This document shows positions 56,649 to 64,000 of a DNA stretch of 64,000 nucleotides, one piece after another (the first letter of the stretch is position 1; every line of letters begins with the position of its first letter). The position numbers were made by a program, and so were the translations under genes. The stretch covers positions 31,382 to 95,381 of the forward strand of contig CAYLXB010000005.1 of assembly GCA_964387495.1 (NCBI GenBank). The letters run 5' to 3'. A model generated the notes under the pieces. That model ran no database searches, had not been told where the DNA came from, and saw only the letters and a list, made by a program, of their open reading frames with translations. This stretch comes from DSXF01 sp964387495 (GTDB lineage Bacteria > Chloroflexota > Anaerolineae > Anaerolineales > Villigracilaceae).

Positions 56649-59624
56649 ATGAACATTTCATTAACGATTAATGGTTCAAACCATGAATGTACTGTCCAGC
56701 CGTCTGCATCGCTGCTTGCCGTGCTGCGGGGGTTGGGCTTTCACGGCGTTAAATTCGGGGATGAGCACGGGCTGAGCGGTGCGGATACCGTCCTGCTGGA
56801 CGGATGCCCCATCAATGCCGGTTCCCTGCTGGCCGCCCAGGCAGAGAGACACCAGATCGCCACCATCGAGGCCCTGGGCGAACACCCCGAACAGGGCTGG
56901 AAACAGACCGCCGGGCTGCATCCCCTCCAACAGGCTTTCATCGAGACAGGCGCCATCCAGTGCGGCTACTGTACCCCGGCCCAGATACTGGCCGCCCGCT
57001 CCCTGCTGGAACGCAACCCCAACCCAAGCGAGGCGGAGGTGCGGGAGGCCATCGCGGGCGTGTTGTGCCGCTGCACCGGCTACGTCAAGCCGGTGCAGGC
57101 CATTCTGCGGGCGGCGGCCGTTATGCGCGGCGAGACGGTGCCTCCCATTGGCGAAAGTTCTTACTTATTTTTCGATAATCGGGACACGGGCGGCGCTGCC
57201 CCTTCCACTCCTGAGCCGCAGCCGCCTGATCTGCCCGAAACAGCCACCCAGGTCCTGCCGAGAGTGATCCTCGCGCCGCAGACACCGGCACATGCCACCG
57301 TCGGCAAGCCGGAACCCAAACTGGACGCGCTGAAACTCGCCCAGGGCAAGCCCGCCTTCAGCGCTGATGTGGAGATGCGCGGCTTGCTGCATGCCAAGGT
57401 CTTGCATTCGACGCACGCCCATGCCCAGATCAAGGCAATTGATGCATCCAGGGCCAGGGCGCTCCCCGGCGTGGCGGCCGTGCTCACCTGGCAGGATATC
57501 CCGCGGGTCGTCTACTCCACTGCCGGCCAGTCCGATCCCATTCCCGGCCCGCTGGATTCTTTCTCGCTCGACAACAAGGTGCGCTTCGCCGGCGACCGGG
57601 TGGCTTTTGTGGCCGCCGAGACGCCCGAGATTGCCGAAGCAGCCCTCAAACTGATCGAGGTGGAATACGAAATCCTGCCCGCCGTGCTGGACATGCGCCT
57701 CGCCATGCAGCCCGGCGCAGTGTGCATCCACGATGAACCGGAATACGTCCCCTTCGCGGTCTGCGACCCGGCAAAGAACCTGGCCGCCGAGATCCGCATC
57801 GATATCGGCGACGTGGAAAAAGGCTTTACCGAGGCCGACCAGATCTTCGAGGCCGAGTACGCGGTCCCCAAGGTCCAGCAGGCGCACATCGAACCGCATG
57901 TCTGCGTGACGTACTGGGACGAAGACGACCGCCTGGTAATCCGCACCAGCACCCAGGTACCCTTCCATGCCCGGCGCGTCCTGGCCCCTGTCCTGGGATT
58001 GCCGGTAAAGCGTATCCGGGTCATCAAACCGCGCATCGGCGGCGGATTTGGCGGCAAGCAGGAGATCTTGATGGAAGATGTGGCTGCCCATCTCACCATC
58101 GCCACCGGCCGCCCGGTGCTGTATGAATACAGCCGTGAGGAGGAGTTCATTGCCAGCCGCTCGCGTCACGCCATGCGCATCCGCATGAAGACCGGTGTCA
58201 AACACGACGGGACCATCACTGCCAATGAAATGTACGCATTGGCCGACACCGGTGCCTACGGCTGCCATGCCCTGACCGTCACCGGCAATACCGGCCATAA
58301 ATCCATGGCCCTGTACGTTGGCGACGGGGAATACCGCAAGTCGCCCAACATCCGCTTCCATGCTGATGTAGTCTACACCAACACCCCACCCGCCGGCGCC
58401 TTCCGCGGCTACGGTGTGCCGCAGGGCTACTGGCCACTCGACCGCCACATGGAAAAGATCGCCCGCGCTCTCGGCCTGGACCCGATCGAATTCCGCCTGA
58501 AGAATGCCATCCGCCCCGGCGAATACCACCCCTTCAGCACCGCCTGGAACGAAGGCCGTGAGCCGCGCCCGGAGATCATCCACACCGTCGGGCTGGAGGA
58601 GTGTGCGCGCCAGGGCAAAGCTGCCATCGGATGGGATGAAAAATATGGCAATGCGGCCTGGCACAGCGGCCCGCGGCCTTCCGTACACAAGGGCATCGGT
58701 GTTGCCCTCGTCATGCAGGGCACGGCCATCCCTTACCTGGACATGGGCGGCGCCACCCTCAAGATGAACGATGATGCTTCATTCAACCTCCTGATCGGTG
58801 CCACCGACCTGGGCACCGGCTCCGACACGATCCTGGCCCAGATGGCTGCCGAGGTGCTGGGGGTGCCGACGGAGGACATCCTGGTCTACTCATCGGATAC
58901 CGATTTCACTCCCTTCGACAAAGGCGCCTATGCTTCCTCCACCACGTACATTTCCGGCACGGCAGTCGTCAAGGCTGCACAACAGTGCGCAGACCGCATC
59001 AAAGCCCGCGCCGCCAAAATGCTCGAGCTGAACGATCCCCAGTCCATCCGGCTGGCGGACAAACGTGCCTTTGCCCCCGATGGCCGCTCCATCATCCTGA
59101 CCGAAATTGCTCTCGACAGCCTGCACCGCAATGACCAGGAACAGATCATGGGCGCTGCCTCGCATGTCTCCCCTTCCTCCCCGCCGCCCTTTGCAGCCCA
59201 GTTTGCCGAGGTGAGCGTGGATCGCGAGACCGGTGCGGTAACCGTGGACAAATTGGTCATGGCCGTGGACGGCGGTGTGATCATCAACCCGCTGACCGCC
59301 TCCGGCCAGATCGAAGGCGGCATGACCCAGGCCCTGGGCTACGCCGTTTGTGAAGAGATGTGCTATGATGAGAAGGGCCGCGCCCGTGAGCGCGACTTTG
59401 GCGATTATCACATCTTCCGCGCTGATGAAATGCCCGCCCTGGAAGCCATCTTTGTCGAGACCTTCGAGCCCACCCACCCCTTCGGCGCCAAGGCTGTGGC
59501 CGAGATTCCCATGGACGGCGTTGCACCTGCTGTGGGGAATGCCATCCTGGATGCCATCGGAGTAAATATCGACGAAAACCCGATCACACCGGAAAAAGTC
59601 TGGAAGACGATCCACTCCAGATAA
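56649..59624 (+). CDS. XdhD-like molybdenum hydroxylase, fused Fe-S and Mo-binding subunit
   Basis: A 991-residue protein. Residues 1-155 correspond to the [2Fe-2S] subunit and about 215-991 to the molybdopterin subunit, the XdhD arrangement. The second cluster ligands are intact: Cys105, Cys108, Cys140, Cys142 (IQCGYCTP, CRCTGY). The plant-ferredoxin-type motif is not: the positions of its four cysteines read Asp38, Ser43, Asp46 and Gly58. In the Mo part: GGGFGGKQEI, AFRGYGVPQGYWP, TDLGTGSDTILAQM and FGAKAVAEIPM, the last holding the likely active Glu. Resembles the selenium-dependent hydroxylases, but Se use cannot be judged. GAGG precedes the ATG; a terminator follows. Confidence 0.88.
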   Translation: MNISLTINGSNHECTVQPSASLLAVLRGLGFHGVKFGDEHGLSGADTVLLDGCPINAGSLLAAQAERHQIATIEALGEHPEQGWKQTAGLHPLQQAFIETGAIQCGYCTPAQILAARSLLERNPNPSEAEVREAIAGVLCRCTGYVKPVQAILRAAAVMRGETVPPIGESSYLFFDNRDTGGAAPSTPEPQPPDLPETATQVLPRVILAPQTPAHATVGKPEPKLDALKLAQGKPAFSADVEMRGLLHAKVLHSTHAHAQIKAIDASRARALPGVAAVLTWQDIPRVVYSTAGQSDPIPGPLDSFSLDNKVRFAGDRVAFVAAETPEIAEAALKLIEVEYEILPAVLDMRLAMQPGAVCIHDEPEYVPFAVCDPAKNLAAEIRIDIGDVEKGFTEADQIFEAEYAVPKVQQAHIEPHVCVTYWDEDDRLVIRTSTQVPFHARRVLAPVLGLPVKRIRVIKPRIGGGFGGKQEILMEDVAAHLTIATGRPVLYEYSREEEFIASRSRHAMRIRMKTGVKHDGTITANEMYALADTGAYGCHALTVTGNTGHKSMALYVGDGEYRKSPNIRFHADVVYTNTPPAGAFRGYGVPQGYWPLDRHMEKIARALGLDPIEFRLKNAIRPGEYHPFSTAWNEGREPRPEIIHTVGLEECARQGKAAIGWDEKYGNAAWHSGPRPSVHKGIGVALVMQGTAIPYLDMGGATLKMNDDASFNLLIGATDLGTGSDTILAQMAAEVLGVPTEDILVYSSDTDFTPFDKGAYASSTTYISGTAVVKAAQQCADRIKARAAKMLELNDPQSIRLADKRAFAPDGRSIILTEIALDSLHRNDQEQIMGAASHVSPSSPPPFAAQFAEVSVDRETGAVTVDKLVMAVDGGVIINPLTASGQIEGGMTQALGYAVCEEMCYDEKGRARERDFGDYHIFRADEMPALEAIFVETFEPTHPFGAKAVAEIPMDGVAPAVGNAILDAIGVNIDENPITPEKVWKTIHSR

Positions 59625-59630
59625 AACTAG

Positions 59631-59650
59631 AGGCGGCCTGCGGGCCGCCT
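59631..59650 (+). terminator. Intrinsic terminator after the Mo subunit gene
   Basis: An 8-bp GC-rich stem (59631-59638 with 59643-59650), 4-base loop, seven bases after the stop codon, followed by TCAAATTTT. Confidence 0.75.
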
Positions 59651-59801
59651 TCAAATTTTAAGTAACTGATTTTGCTTTATTTTATTCCCATGTGTTCAAA
59701 ACAACCTGCAAGTCCCCAAACTTTCGGTGTTTTTAGCGTATACTATTATCAAAGAAATTGCAGGGTCGCACCAGTCGTTTTTGCAGGCATCGAGGTTTAC
59801 A

Positions 59802-61478
59802 ATGGACCGGGAAATTGTCACACTCTTTGCTCCTTATGTAATCGGCCTGTTGATTCCCCTTGGCGTGGGTATTTATGCATTCCGGCACCACGACGTCAAC
59901 GGTGCTTCAGAATTTGGCTGGTTCGCCATGACGAGGTCTGTCTGGAATCTTGGGTTAATTTTCGAGATGCTCAGTGTGACACAAAAAGGAAAATTATTCT
60001 GGCACATGGCCGAGATGGCCAGTTCGGCGGTCACGATCGTCTTTTTCGTAGCTTTTATTATTGCCTATGCTGAGTTGAAGCTCGAGCATCCAAGGCTCAC
60101 CTGGGTGTTGTTAATGTCTGTACCGGCGGTTTTCCTTCTGCTGGTGGTTTCAAATGATTTGCACAATCTCGTTGTTGGCAAAGTCTATATGCTGGCGAAC
60201 TCGCTGTCGCCTTTGCAATTCGAGGTTACACCAGTTGTTTGGGCTTACTGGTCCTACTGCCTGGTCTTGATCCTGCTTTTTCTCGGTATCTTGATTGGCA
60301 AGTTTTACCATGCCCATTCGCTCTATCGCTCGCAAGCCTCTGTCATTGCGCTGGGCTTATTCATTGGTACAAGCGGGGTATCACTGGCCCTGGCTCTCCA
60401 ACATAGCGCCATTACCCCGCTTGCTTCTGGCATAAGCAATCTGATCGTTATGTGGGGTTTGTTCTATTACCGAATCTTCGACCTGAAGCCGATTGCACGG
60501 GACGCCCTTTTCGAGAATATGACTGATTTTATAGTCATCCTGGATGTACAGAATCGGATCGCAGACATGAACCGGCGTGCACTGCAGGCCCTCAAGTTGA
60601 CATCCGCTCAAACGATTGGCAAGCAGGTCGAGTCCATTTTCTCCCAATGGCCGGAAATCGTCGAAAAATTCCGCCAACCGGGTGAAACCAGCATCGAGAT
60701 ATATACCAAGCATAACGATTCCTACTTTCACTTCGATGTGAGTACAACACTCCTCCACGATAAGCGCGGAAACTATCAAGGACGAGTCCTTATCGCAAGA
60801 GACATCACAACCTACGCTGCTCTTCAATGGAAACAGATGATACTGAACGAGGAATTGGAAAAACTGAACAGCGACCTTGAACAGCGCGTCCGGGAACGGA
60901 CGGAAGAACTTGCACAGGCCTATGACACAACCTTGCAGGGATGGGCAAATGCACTCGAATTGAGGGATAAAGAAACCGAAGGCCACAGCCGCCGTGTCAC
61001 CGAAATGACACTCAAACTGGCCAGCGCCCTGGATGTTGCCGAGGAAGAACTCGATGATCTCCGCCGCGGCGCTCTCTTGCATGACATTGGCAAAATGGCA
61101 ATCCCGGATGAGATCCTGAGGAAAGAAGGACGCCTCACGCCCCAGGAACGACGGATTATTGCCGAACACCCTGTGATCGCCTATAAACTGCTCTCGCCGA
61201 TCAAATTCCTGGAAAAATCTCTTGAGATCCCTTACTGCCACCACGAACGCTGGAACGGCAAAGGGTACCCGCGCGGCCTCAAGGAAAAAGAGATTCCCCT
61301 TTCGGCCAGGATTTTCTCCGTGGTGGATGTCTGGGATGCAATTCGATCCGACCGGTTCTATCGAAAGGCGTGGCCGGTATCAAAGGCATGCACTTACATG
61401 AAAAACCAGTCCAGTCGTTATTTCGACCCGATCATTGTAAACACATTTCTGGACTTGGTACGGCAGGGCAGGATATAA
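59802..61478 (+). CDS. 7TM-PAS-HD-GYP domain protein (predicted c-di-GMP phosphodiesterase)
   Basis: A 558-residue protein. Residues 1-225 have seven hydrophobic segments of the histidine-kinase N-terminal 7TM type. A PAS domain follows at about 230-355 (LFENMTDFIVILDVQNRIAD). A short coiled coil (EELEKLNSDLEQRV) leads into an HD-GYP domain with LLHDIGKMAIPDEIL and HHERWNGKGYPRGL, the conserved HD and GYP motifs. The acid of the GYP DG pair is Asn, common in the family. The ATG at 59802 is chosen for GAGGT five bases upstream; the longer frame to 59727 lacks a site. Likely hydrolyses c-di-GMP at the membrane in response to a ligand. Confidence 0.88.
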   Translation: MDREIVTLFAPYVIGLLIPLGVGIYAFRHHDVNGASEFGWFAMTRSVWNLGLIFEMLSVTQKGKLFWHMAEMASSAVTIVFFVAFIIAYAELKLEHPRLTWVLLMSVPAVFLLLVVSNDLHNLVVGKVYMLANSLSPLQFEVTPVVWAYWSYCLVLILLFLGILIGKFYHAHSLYRSQASVIALGLFIGTSGVSLALALQHSAITPLASGISNLIVMWGLFYYRIFDLKPIARDALFENMTDFIVILDVQNRIADMNRRALQALKLTSAQTIGKQVESIFSQWPEIVEKFRQPGETSIEIYTKHNDSYFHFDVSTTLLHDKRGNYQGRVLIARDITTYAALQWKQMILNEELEKLNSDLEQRVRERTEELAQAYDTTLQGWANALELRDKETEGHSRRVTEMTLKLASALDVAEEELDDLRRGALLHDIGKMAIPDEILRKEGRLTPQERRIIAEHPVIAYKLLSPIKFLEKSLEIPYCHHERWNGKGYPRGLKEKEIPLSARIFSVVDVWDAIRSDRFYRKAWPVSKACTYMKNQSSRYFDPIIVNTFLDLVRQGRI

Positions 61479-61481
61479 TTC
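61476..61481 (+). promoter_or_regulatory. -10 element inside the end of the HD-GYP gene
   Basis: TATAAT at 61475-61480 with TGGACT (61451-61456) about 18 bp upstream. The box overlaps the HD-GYP stop codon. It would drive the MazG-like gene at 61512. Confidence 0.35.
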
Positions 61482-61511
61482 CCGCCATGAACGAAATTAT
61501 CTTCAAAGGCA

Positions 61512-61847
61512 ATGAATGCCATGGAATTTGACGAACTGGTTCGCCGCGCCATGCAGGTGCGCAGAAAATATGCTCTCCTGGAGCAAAAACGCAGCGGTTC
61601 TGCCTGGACCAACGAGGAACTGGCACTCGGGTTCGTCGGGGATGTCGGCGACCTGGTAAAACTCGTGATGGCTGTCAATGGCCGGCGGGATATCCCTGAA
61701 GCACAGGCAAAGCTGGCACATGAACTGGCCGACTGTCTCTGGTCGGTCATTGTCCTGGCGGAAATGCACCAGATAAACCTGGAAGAGGCCTTCTTGTCCA
61801 CCATGGAAGGCTTGAACATGCATATTGACCGAACCCTGGCGGAGTAA
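61512..61847 (+). CDS. MazG-like nucleotide pyrophosphohydrolase
   Basis: A 111-residue all-helical protein of the MazG/dCTPase-like class, which hydrolyses nucleoside triphosphates to monophosphates and PPi. It has WTNEELALGFVGDVGDLVKL and HELADCLWSVIVLAEMH, the places of the EExxE...ExxD metal motifs; the first helix has Gly and Asp instead of a full Glu cluster. The exact start is uncertain: ATG at 61512 or 61521; neither has a clear ribosome binding site. The family II pyrophosphatase gene follows after two bases, a sensible pair because MazG releases PPi. Confidence 0.78.
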   Translation: MNAMEFDELVRRAMQVRRKYALLEQKRSGSAWTNEELALGFVGDVGDLVKLVMAVNGRRDIPEAQAKLAHELADCLWSVIVLAEMHQINLEEAFLSTMEGLNMHIDRTLAE

Positions 61848-61849
61848 AT

Positions 61850-63196
61850 ATGACCGAAAGAATCTACGTCATCGGGCATGTCAACCCGGATACCGATACC
61901 ATTGCCGCCGCAGTGGGCTATGCCTGGCTGCTGCGCGAACGTGACGGCGGGGAATTCGTGGCTGCCCGCGCCGGCGCGGCCAACCCGCAAACGGCCTGGG
62001 TGTTGAAGCACCTGGGACTGGAAGCACCCCCGCTCTTGAACGACGCTTCACCGCGCTTCGAGGCGGTCACCCGCCGCCTGGATACCGCCCTGCCCGATGC
62101 TCCCCTGCGCCAGGCCTGGGCCATCGCCTCGCGCACCTGGGGCCTGGCTCCCGTCGTCAACGAAGACGGCAAGCCCTACGGCCTGGTGACCGGCGCCAGC
62201 CTGTTTGCCTTTGTCAATGAAATGGTTGGCCCGCATCCCAACCGCCAGGAGATGAAACTGGCCGAGATCCTGGATGCTCCCTGCCGGGACGCCTGCCAGA
62301 CCGGCATGCCGTCCTTCCCAGCCAACGGCCGCATCCGCGACTCGCTCAACCGCATCCTGCGCGAAGAAGGCGATGACTTCTTCGTGTTGGATGAAGAGGG
62401 CCAGTACCTCGGCGTTTGCCGGCAGCGTGACCTGCTCAACCCGCCGCGCCTGAAGCTCATCCTGGTGGACCACAACGAACCCCGCCAGGCGGTCGCCTCC
62501 CTGGAAGAAGCCGAATTGCTCGAGATCCTCGACCACCACCGCCTGGGCAACCCTTCCACGCATGTTCCCATCAAGTTCACCGTGGACATCGTCGGCTCAA
62601 CCAGCACGCTGGTCACGGAGAAGATCGAAGACGCCGGCCTGTCCGCCCCGCCCCAAATTGCCGGGCTGCTGCTGGCCGGCCTGCTCTCGGATACGCTCAT
62701 CTTGAGCTCACCGACCACCACCGACCGCGACCGCAAAGCCGCCGAACGCCTGGGACGCTGGGCTTTCGTGCGGTCCGGGCCTCTGGCCGGCGAGACCATC
62801 CCCTCTTATGGACAGCAGGTTGTGCGGGCCGGTGCGGGACTTTCCGCCCGCCAACCCGAGGAAGTGGTCAGCACGGACATGAAGGTCTACGAGACCGAAA
62901 AATACCGATTTGCCGTAGCCCAGGCCGAGGTCACCGACCAGCTCCAGTTGAGCGAATCGCTGGAAAGCCTGCGCACAGCCCTCTCCAGCCTGCGCGACAG
63001 ACGCGCCCTCGACTTTGCCATGCTGATGGTCACCGATGTCGTTCGAGGTTCCAGCCGGCTTATCCTGACCGATGAGCCGCCGGAACTATCCGACCTACCC
63101 TACCCGCCCCAGCCTGACGGCACCCGCCTGGCCGAAGGCGTGGTTTCCAGGAAGAAACAGTTGCTTCCGGTTGTGCTGGGACTCCTGGAAAGATAG
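61850..63196 (+). CDS. ppaC: Family II (DHH) inorganic pyrophosphatase with CBS domains
   Basis: A 448-residue Mn-dependent pyrophosphatase. The first motif is GHVNPDTDT (His10, Asp14, Asp16), the second ILVDHNE, then the DHH motif EILDHHRLG, and the C-terminal DHHA2 domain ends with the SRKKQ signature that binds phosphate. Between the two DHH motifs lies a pair of CBS domains (about 75-190), which bind adenine nucleotides and regulate activity. It starts two bases after the MazG-like gene and is followed by a GGATA tandem repeat and the PD40 gene. Confidence 0.92.
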   Translation: MTERIYVIGHVNPDTDTIAAAVGYAWLLRERDGGEFVAARAGAANPQTAWVLKHLGLEAPPLLNDASPRFEAVTRRLDTALPDAPLRQAWAIASRTWGLAPVVNEDGKPYGLVTGASLFAFVNEMVGPHPNRQEMKLAEILDAPCRDACQTGMPSFPANGRIRDSLNRILREEGDDFFVLDEEGQYLGVCRQRDLLNPPRLKLILVDHNEPRQAVASLEEAELLEILDHHRLGNPSTHVPIKFTVDIVGSTSTLVTEKIEDAGLSAPPQIAGLLLAGLLSDTLILSSPTTTDRDRKAAERLGRWAFVRSGPLAGETIPSYGQQVVRAGAGLSARQPEEVVSTDMKVYETEKYRFAVAQAEVTDQLQLSESLESLRTALSSLRDRRALDFAMLMVTDVVRGSSRLILTDEPPELSDLPYPPQPDGTRLAEGVVSRKKQLLPVVLGLLER

Positions 63197-63210
63197 GATA
63201 GGATAGGATA
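63191..63210 (+). repeat. Short tandem repeat AGATA-(GGATA)3 across the ppaC stop
   Basis: Four consecutive 5-base units (one AGATA, three GGATA) run through the stop codon of ppaC and end 16 bases before the ATG of the next gene. Confidence 0.9.
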
Positions 63211-63225
63211 AAGAAACCAGCCGGG

Positions 63226-64000
63226 ATGCTTGAACCAGAGCGCAAGAAATTGCTCGACCGCCAGGGCCGGCCAGCCCGCCCGCTCCACTTCCGCAAACCA
63301 CGGCGCTTCCACCTGCCCATCAGCCTGGTCGTGGTGGGAGTAATCATCTTCCTTTTCTGGCTCATCCCACCTGCCCAGACCGATTTCGACATCAGCACCT
63401 CCCTGACCGAGAGCGCCACCCGTTTCCCCCTGCCGCCCACCTCCACCCCCCTCCCGCCGCCCACCCCGGTCCACGGCGGGCGGATCGTTTTCACCTGCAC
63501 CCGCGGCGACTACAACCAGTTGTGCCTGGTCAATGCCGACGGCAGCGGCTACCGGCGCCTGACGAACCAATACGCCCACGACTATTACCCGGCTTTTGCC
63601 CCGCTAGGGCACTCGATCGTCTTTGCCTCCAACCGCAACGGCAGTTTCGACCTGTACCTGATGATGCTGGAGGATGGCAAGATGTTCCAGTTGACCAGCC
63701 GCGTCGGGAACGCTTTTTCGCCCGATTTCTCCCCGGACGGTGAACAAATCGTCTTTGCCAACCGCCCTGCCGAAGGCCCTGCCTCCCTGTGGACCATGGA
63801 GCGCAACGGCGAGAATCCCCGCCTGCTCTACACCGGCACGGCGGCCATCGTGGCGGCTGCCTGGTCGCCGGATGGGCATACCATCGCTTTTGCCATGGCC
63901 ACCGGCCAGGAAGACTCTTACGGCATCTTCCTGCTCGACCTACTCGAGATCCAGAAGCCGCCGCGGAACATCACTCCCGACCTGACGGGAGTGGGGGGCA
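63226..64000 (+). CDS. PD40/TolB-like beta-propeller membrane protein, N-terminal part (cut by window edge)
   Basis: The open frame runs from the ATG at 63226 to the window end without a stop (258 codons seen). A basic N-terminus, one membrane helix (about 33-49, SLVVVGVIIFLFWLI), and a Pro-rich linker (about 72-85) are followed by repeated motifs FAPLGHSIVFAS, SPDFSPDGEQIVFA and WSPDGHTIAFAM, the PD40 repeat of TolB-like propellers. The protein probably faces the envelope exterior. An in-frame stop at 63199 rules out starts upstream, and the region before ATG has only a weak site. No enzymatic domain is seen so far. Confidence 0.8.
   Translation, partial: MLEPERKKLLDRQGRPARPLHFRKPRRFHLPISLVVVGVIIFLFWLIPPAQTDFDISTSLTESATRFPLPPTSTPLPPPTPVHGGRIVFTCTRGDYNQLCLVNADGSGYRRLTNQYAHDYYPAFAPLGHSIVFASNRNGSFDLYLMMLEDGKMFQLTSRVGNAFSPDFSPDGEQIVFANRPAEGPASLWTMERNGENPRLLYTGTAAIVAAAWSPDGHTIAFAMATGQEDSYGIFLLDLLEIQKPPRNITPDLTGVGG

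Noticed and set aside
57165..58688. A 507-codon minus-strand frame inside the Mo subunit gene
   Set aside because: It is the antisense of conserved molybdopterin-binding sequence; no ribosome binding site or domain.
61487..61531. A 14-codon ORF starting ATG at 61487, seven bases after a TATAAT box
   Set aside because: It ends quickly and overlaps the MazG-like start in another frame; no evidence that it is translated.

Overview
The window is GC-rich (about 60% by eye), densely coding bacterial chromosome. The gene content points to the Chloroflexota, most likely an Anaerolineae-type organism. Indicators are coenzyme F420 biosynthesis genes (cofE, cofD, cofC) beside F420-using enzymes, a primary sigma factor next to a GldFG/DUF4340-type ABC system, large secreted SBBP and lamin-tail proteins, a MoeA fused to a periplasmic-binding-like domain, and TIR/WD40 and NACHT/HEAT signalling proteins. 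This assignment is an inference from gene content, not from a marker-gene comparison. I saw no rRNA, tRNA, CRISPR array or transposase.

Layout. 0-2 kb: minus-strand operon alaX, aldo/keto reductase, EamA transporter (cut by the window edge). 2-7.8 kb: plus-strand small membrane protein, a four-gene ABC operon (ATPase, permease, GldG-like, DUF4340) and the primary sigma factor, closed by a strong bidirectional terminator. 7.8-10.7 kb: minus-strand peroxiredoxin, single-domain response regulator and MoeA-PBP fusion. The last is divergent from a TIR-TM-WD40 protein (10.8-13.7 kb), with two back-to-back promoters that both look leaderless. 13.9-19.1 kb: two large secreted proteins sharing a near-duplicate C-terminal domain. 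19.2-24.0 kb: minus-strand group with a second moeA, a UbiA-like protein, a CDF metal transporter, an SDR and proline dehydrogenase. 24.4-29.2 kb: serine hydrolase, Zn-ribbon protein and a membrane-anchored NACHT-HEAT NTPase.

29.3-38.7 kb is an F420/redox region: NpdG-like F420:NADP oxidoreductase, CofE, a 2H phosphoesterase, a small pyrophosphatase-like protein, a PPOX-fold flavin/F420 protein, CofD and CofC. These are followed by a dihydropyrimidine-dehydrogenase-like flavo-iron-sulfur enzyme, SsnA-like amidohydrolase and an F420-dependent LLM oxidoreductase. 38.7-52.5 kb is an apparent cation/potassium homeostasis island: a truncated KdpD-like kinase and KdpE-like regulator, three KimA-like APC permeases with an unrecognised gene between copies two and three, a P-type ATPase with Na+/K+-ATPase (P2C) signatures, and two TrkA-type RCK proteins. 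No KdpFABC, TrkH or KtrB is present in the window.

53.1-59.6 kb carries the FAD subunit and the fused Fe-S/molybdenum subunit of an XdhD-like molybdenum hydroxylase. The two are separated by a GNAT gene and an AT-rich restriction-modification islet with a HinfI/CcrM-type methyltransferase. The Mo subunit has lost the ligands of its plant-type [2Fe-2S] cluster but kept the other cluster. 59.8-64 kb: a 7TM-PAS-HD-GYP protein, a MazG-like pyrophosphohydrolase, a CBS-containing family II pyrophosphatase and the start of a PD40 propeller protein. The two moeA genes fit the molybdoenzyme. SsnA, the DPD-like enzyme and the XdhD-like enzyme together suggest purine/pyrimidine catabolism or salvage. 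A 90-bp dispersed repeat with a conserved hairpin occurs twice, each time just upstream of a plus-strand gene.
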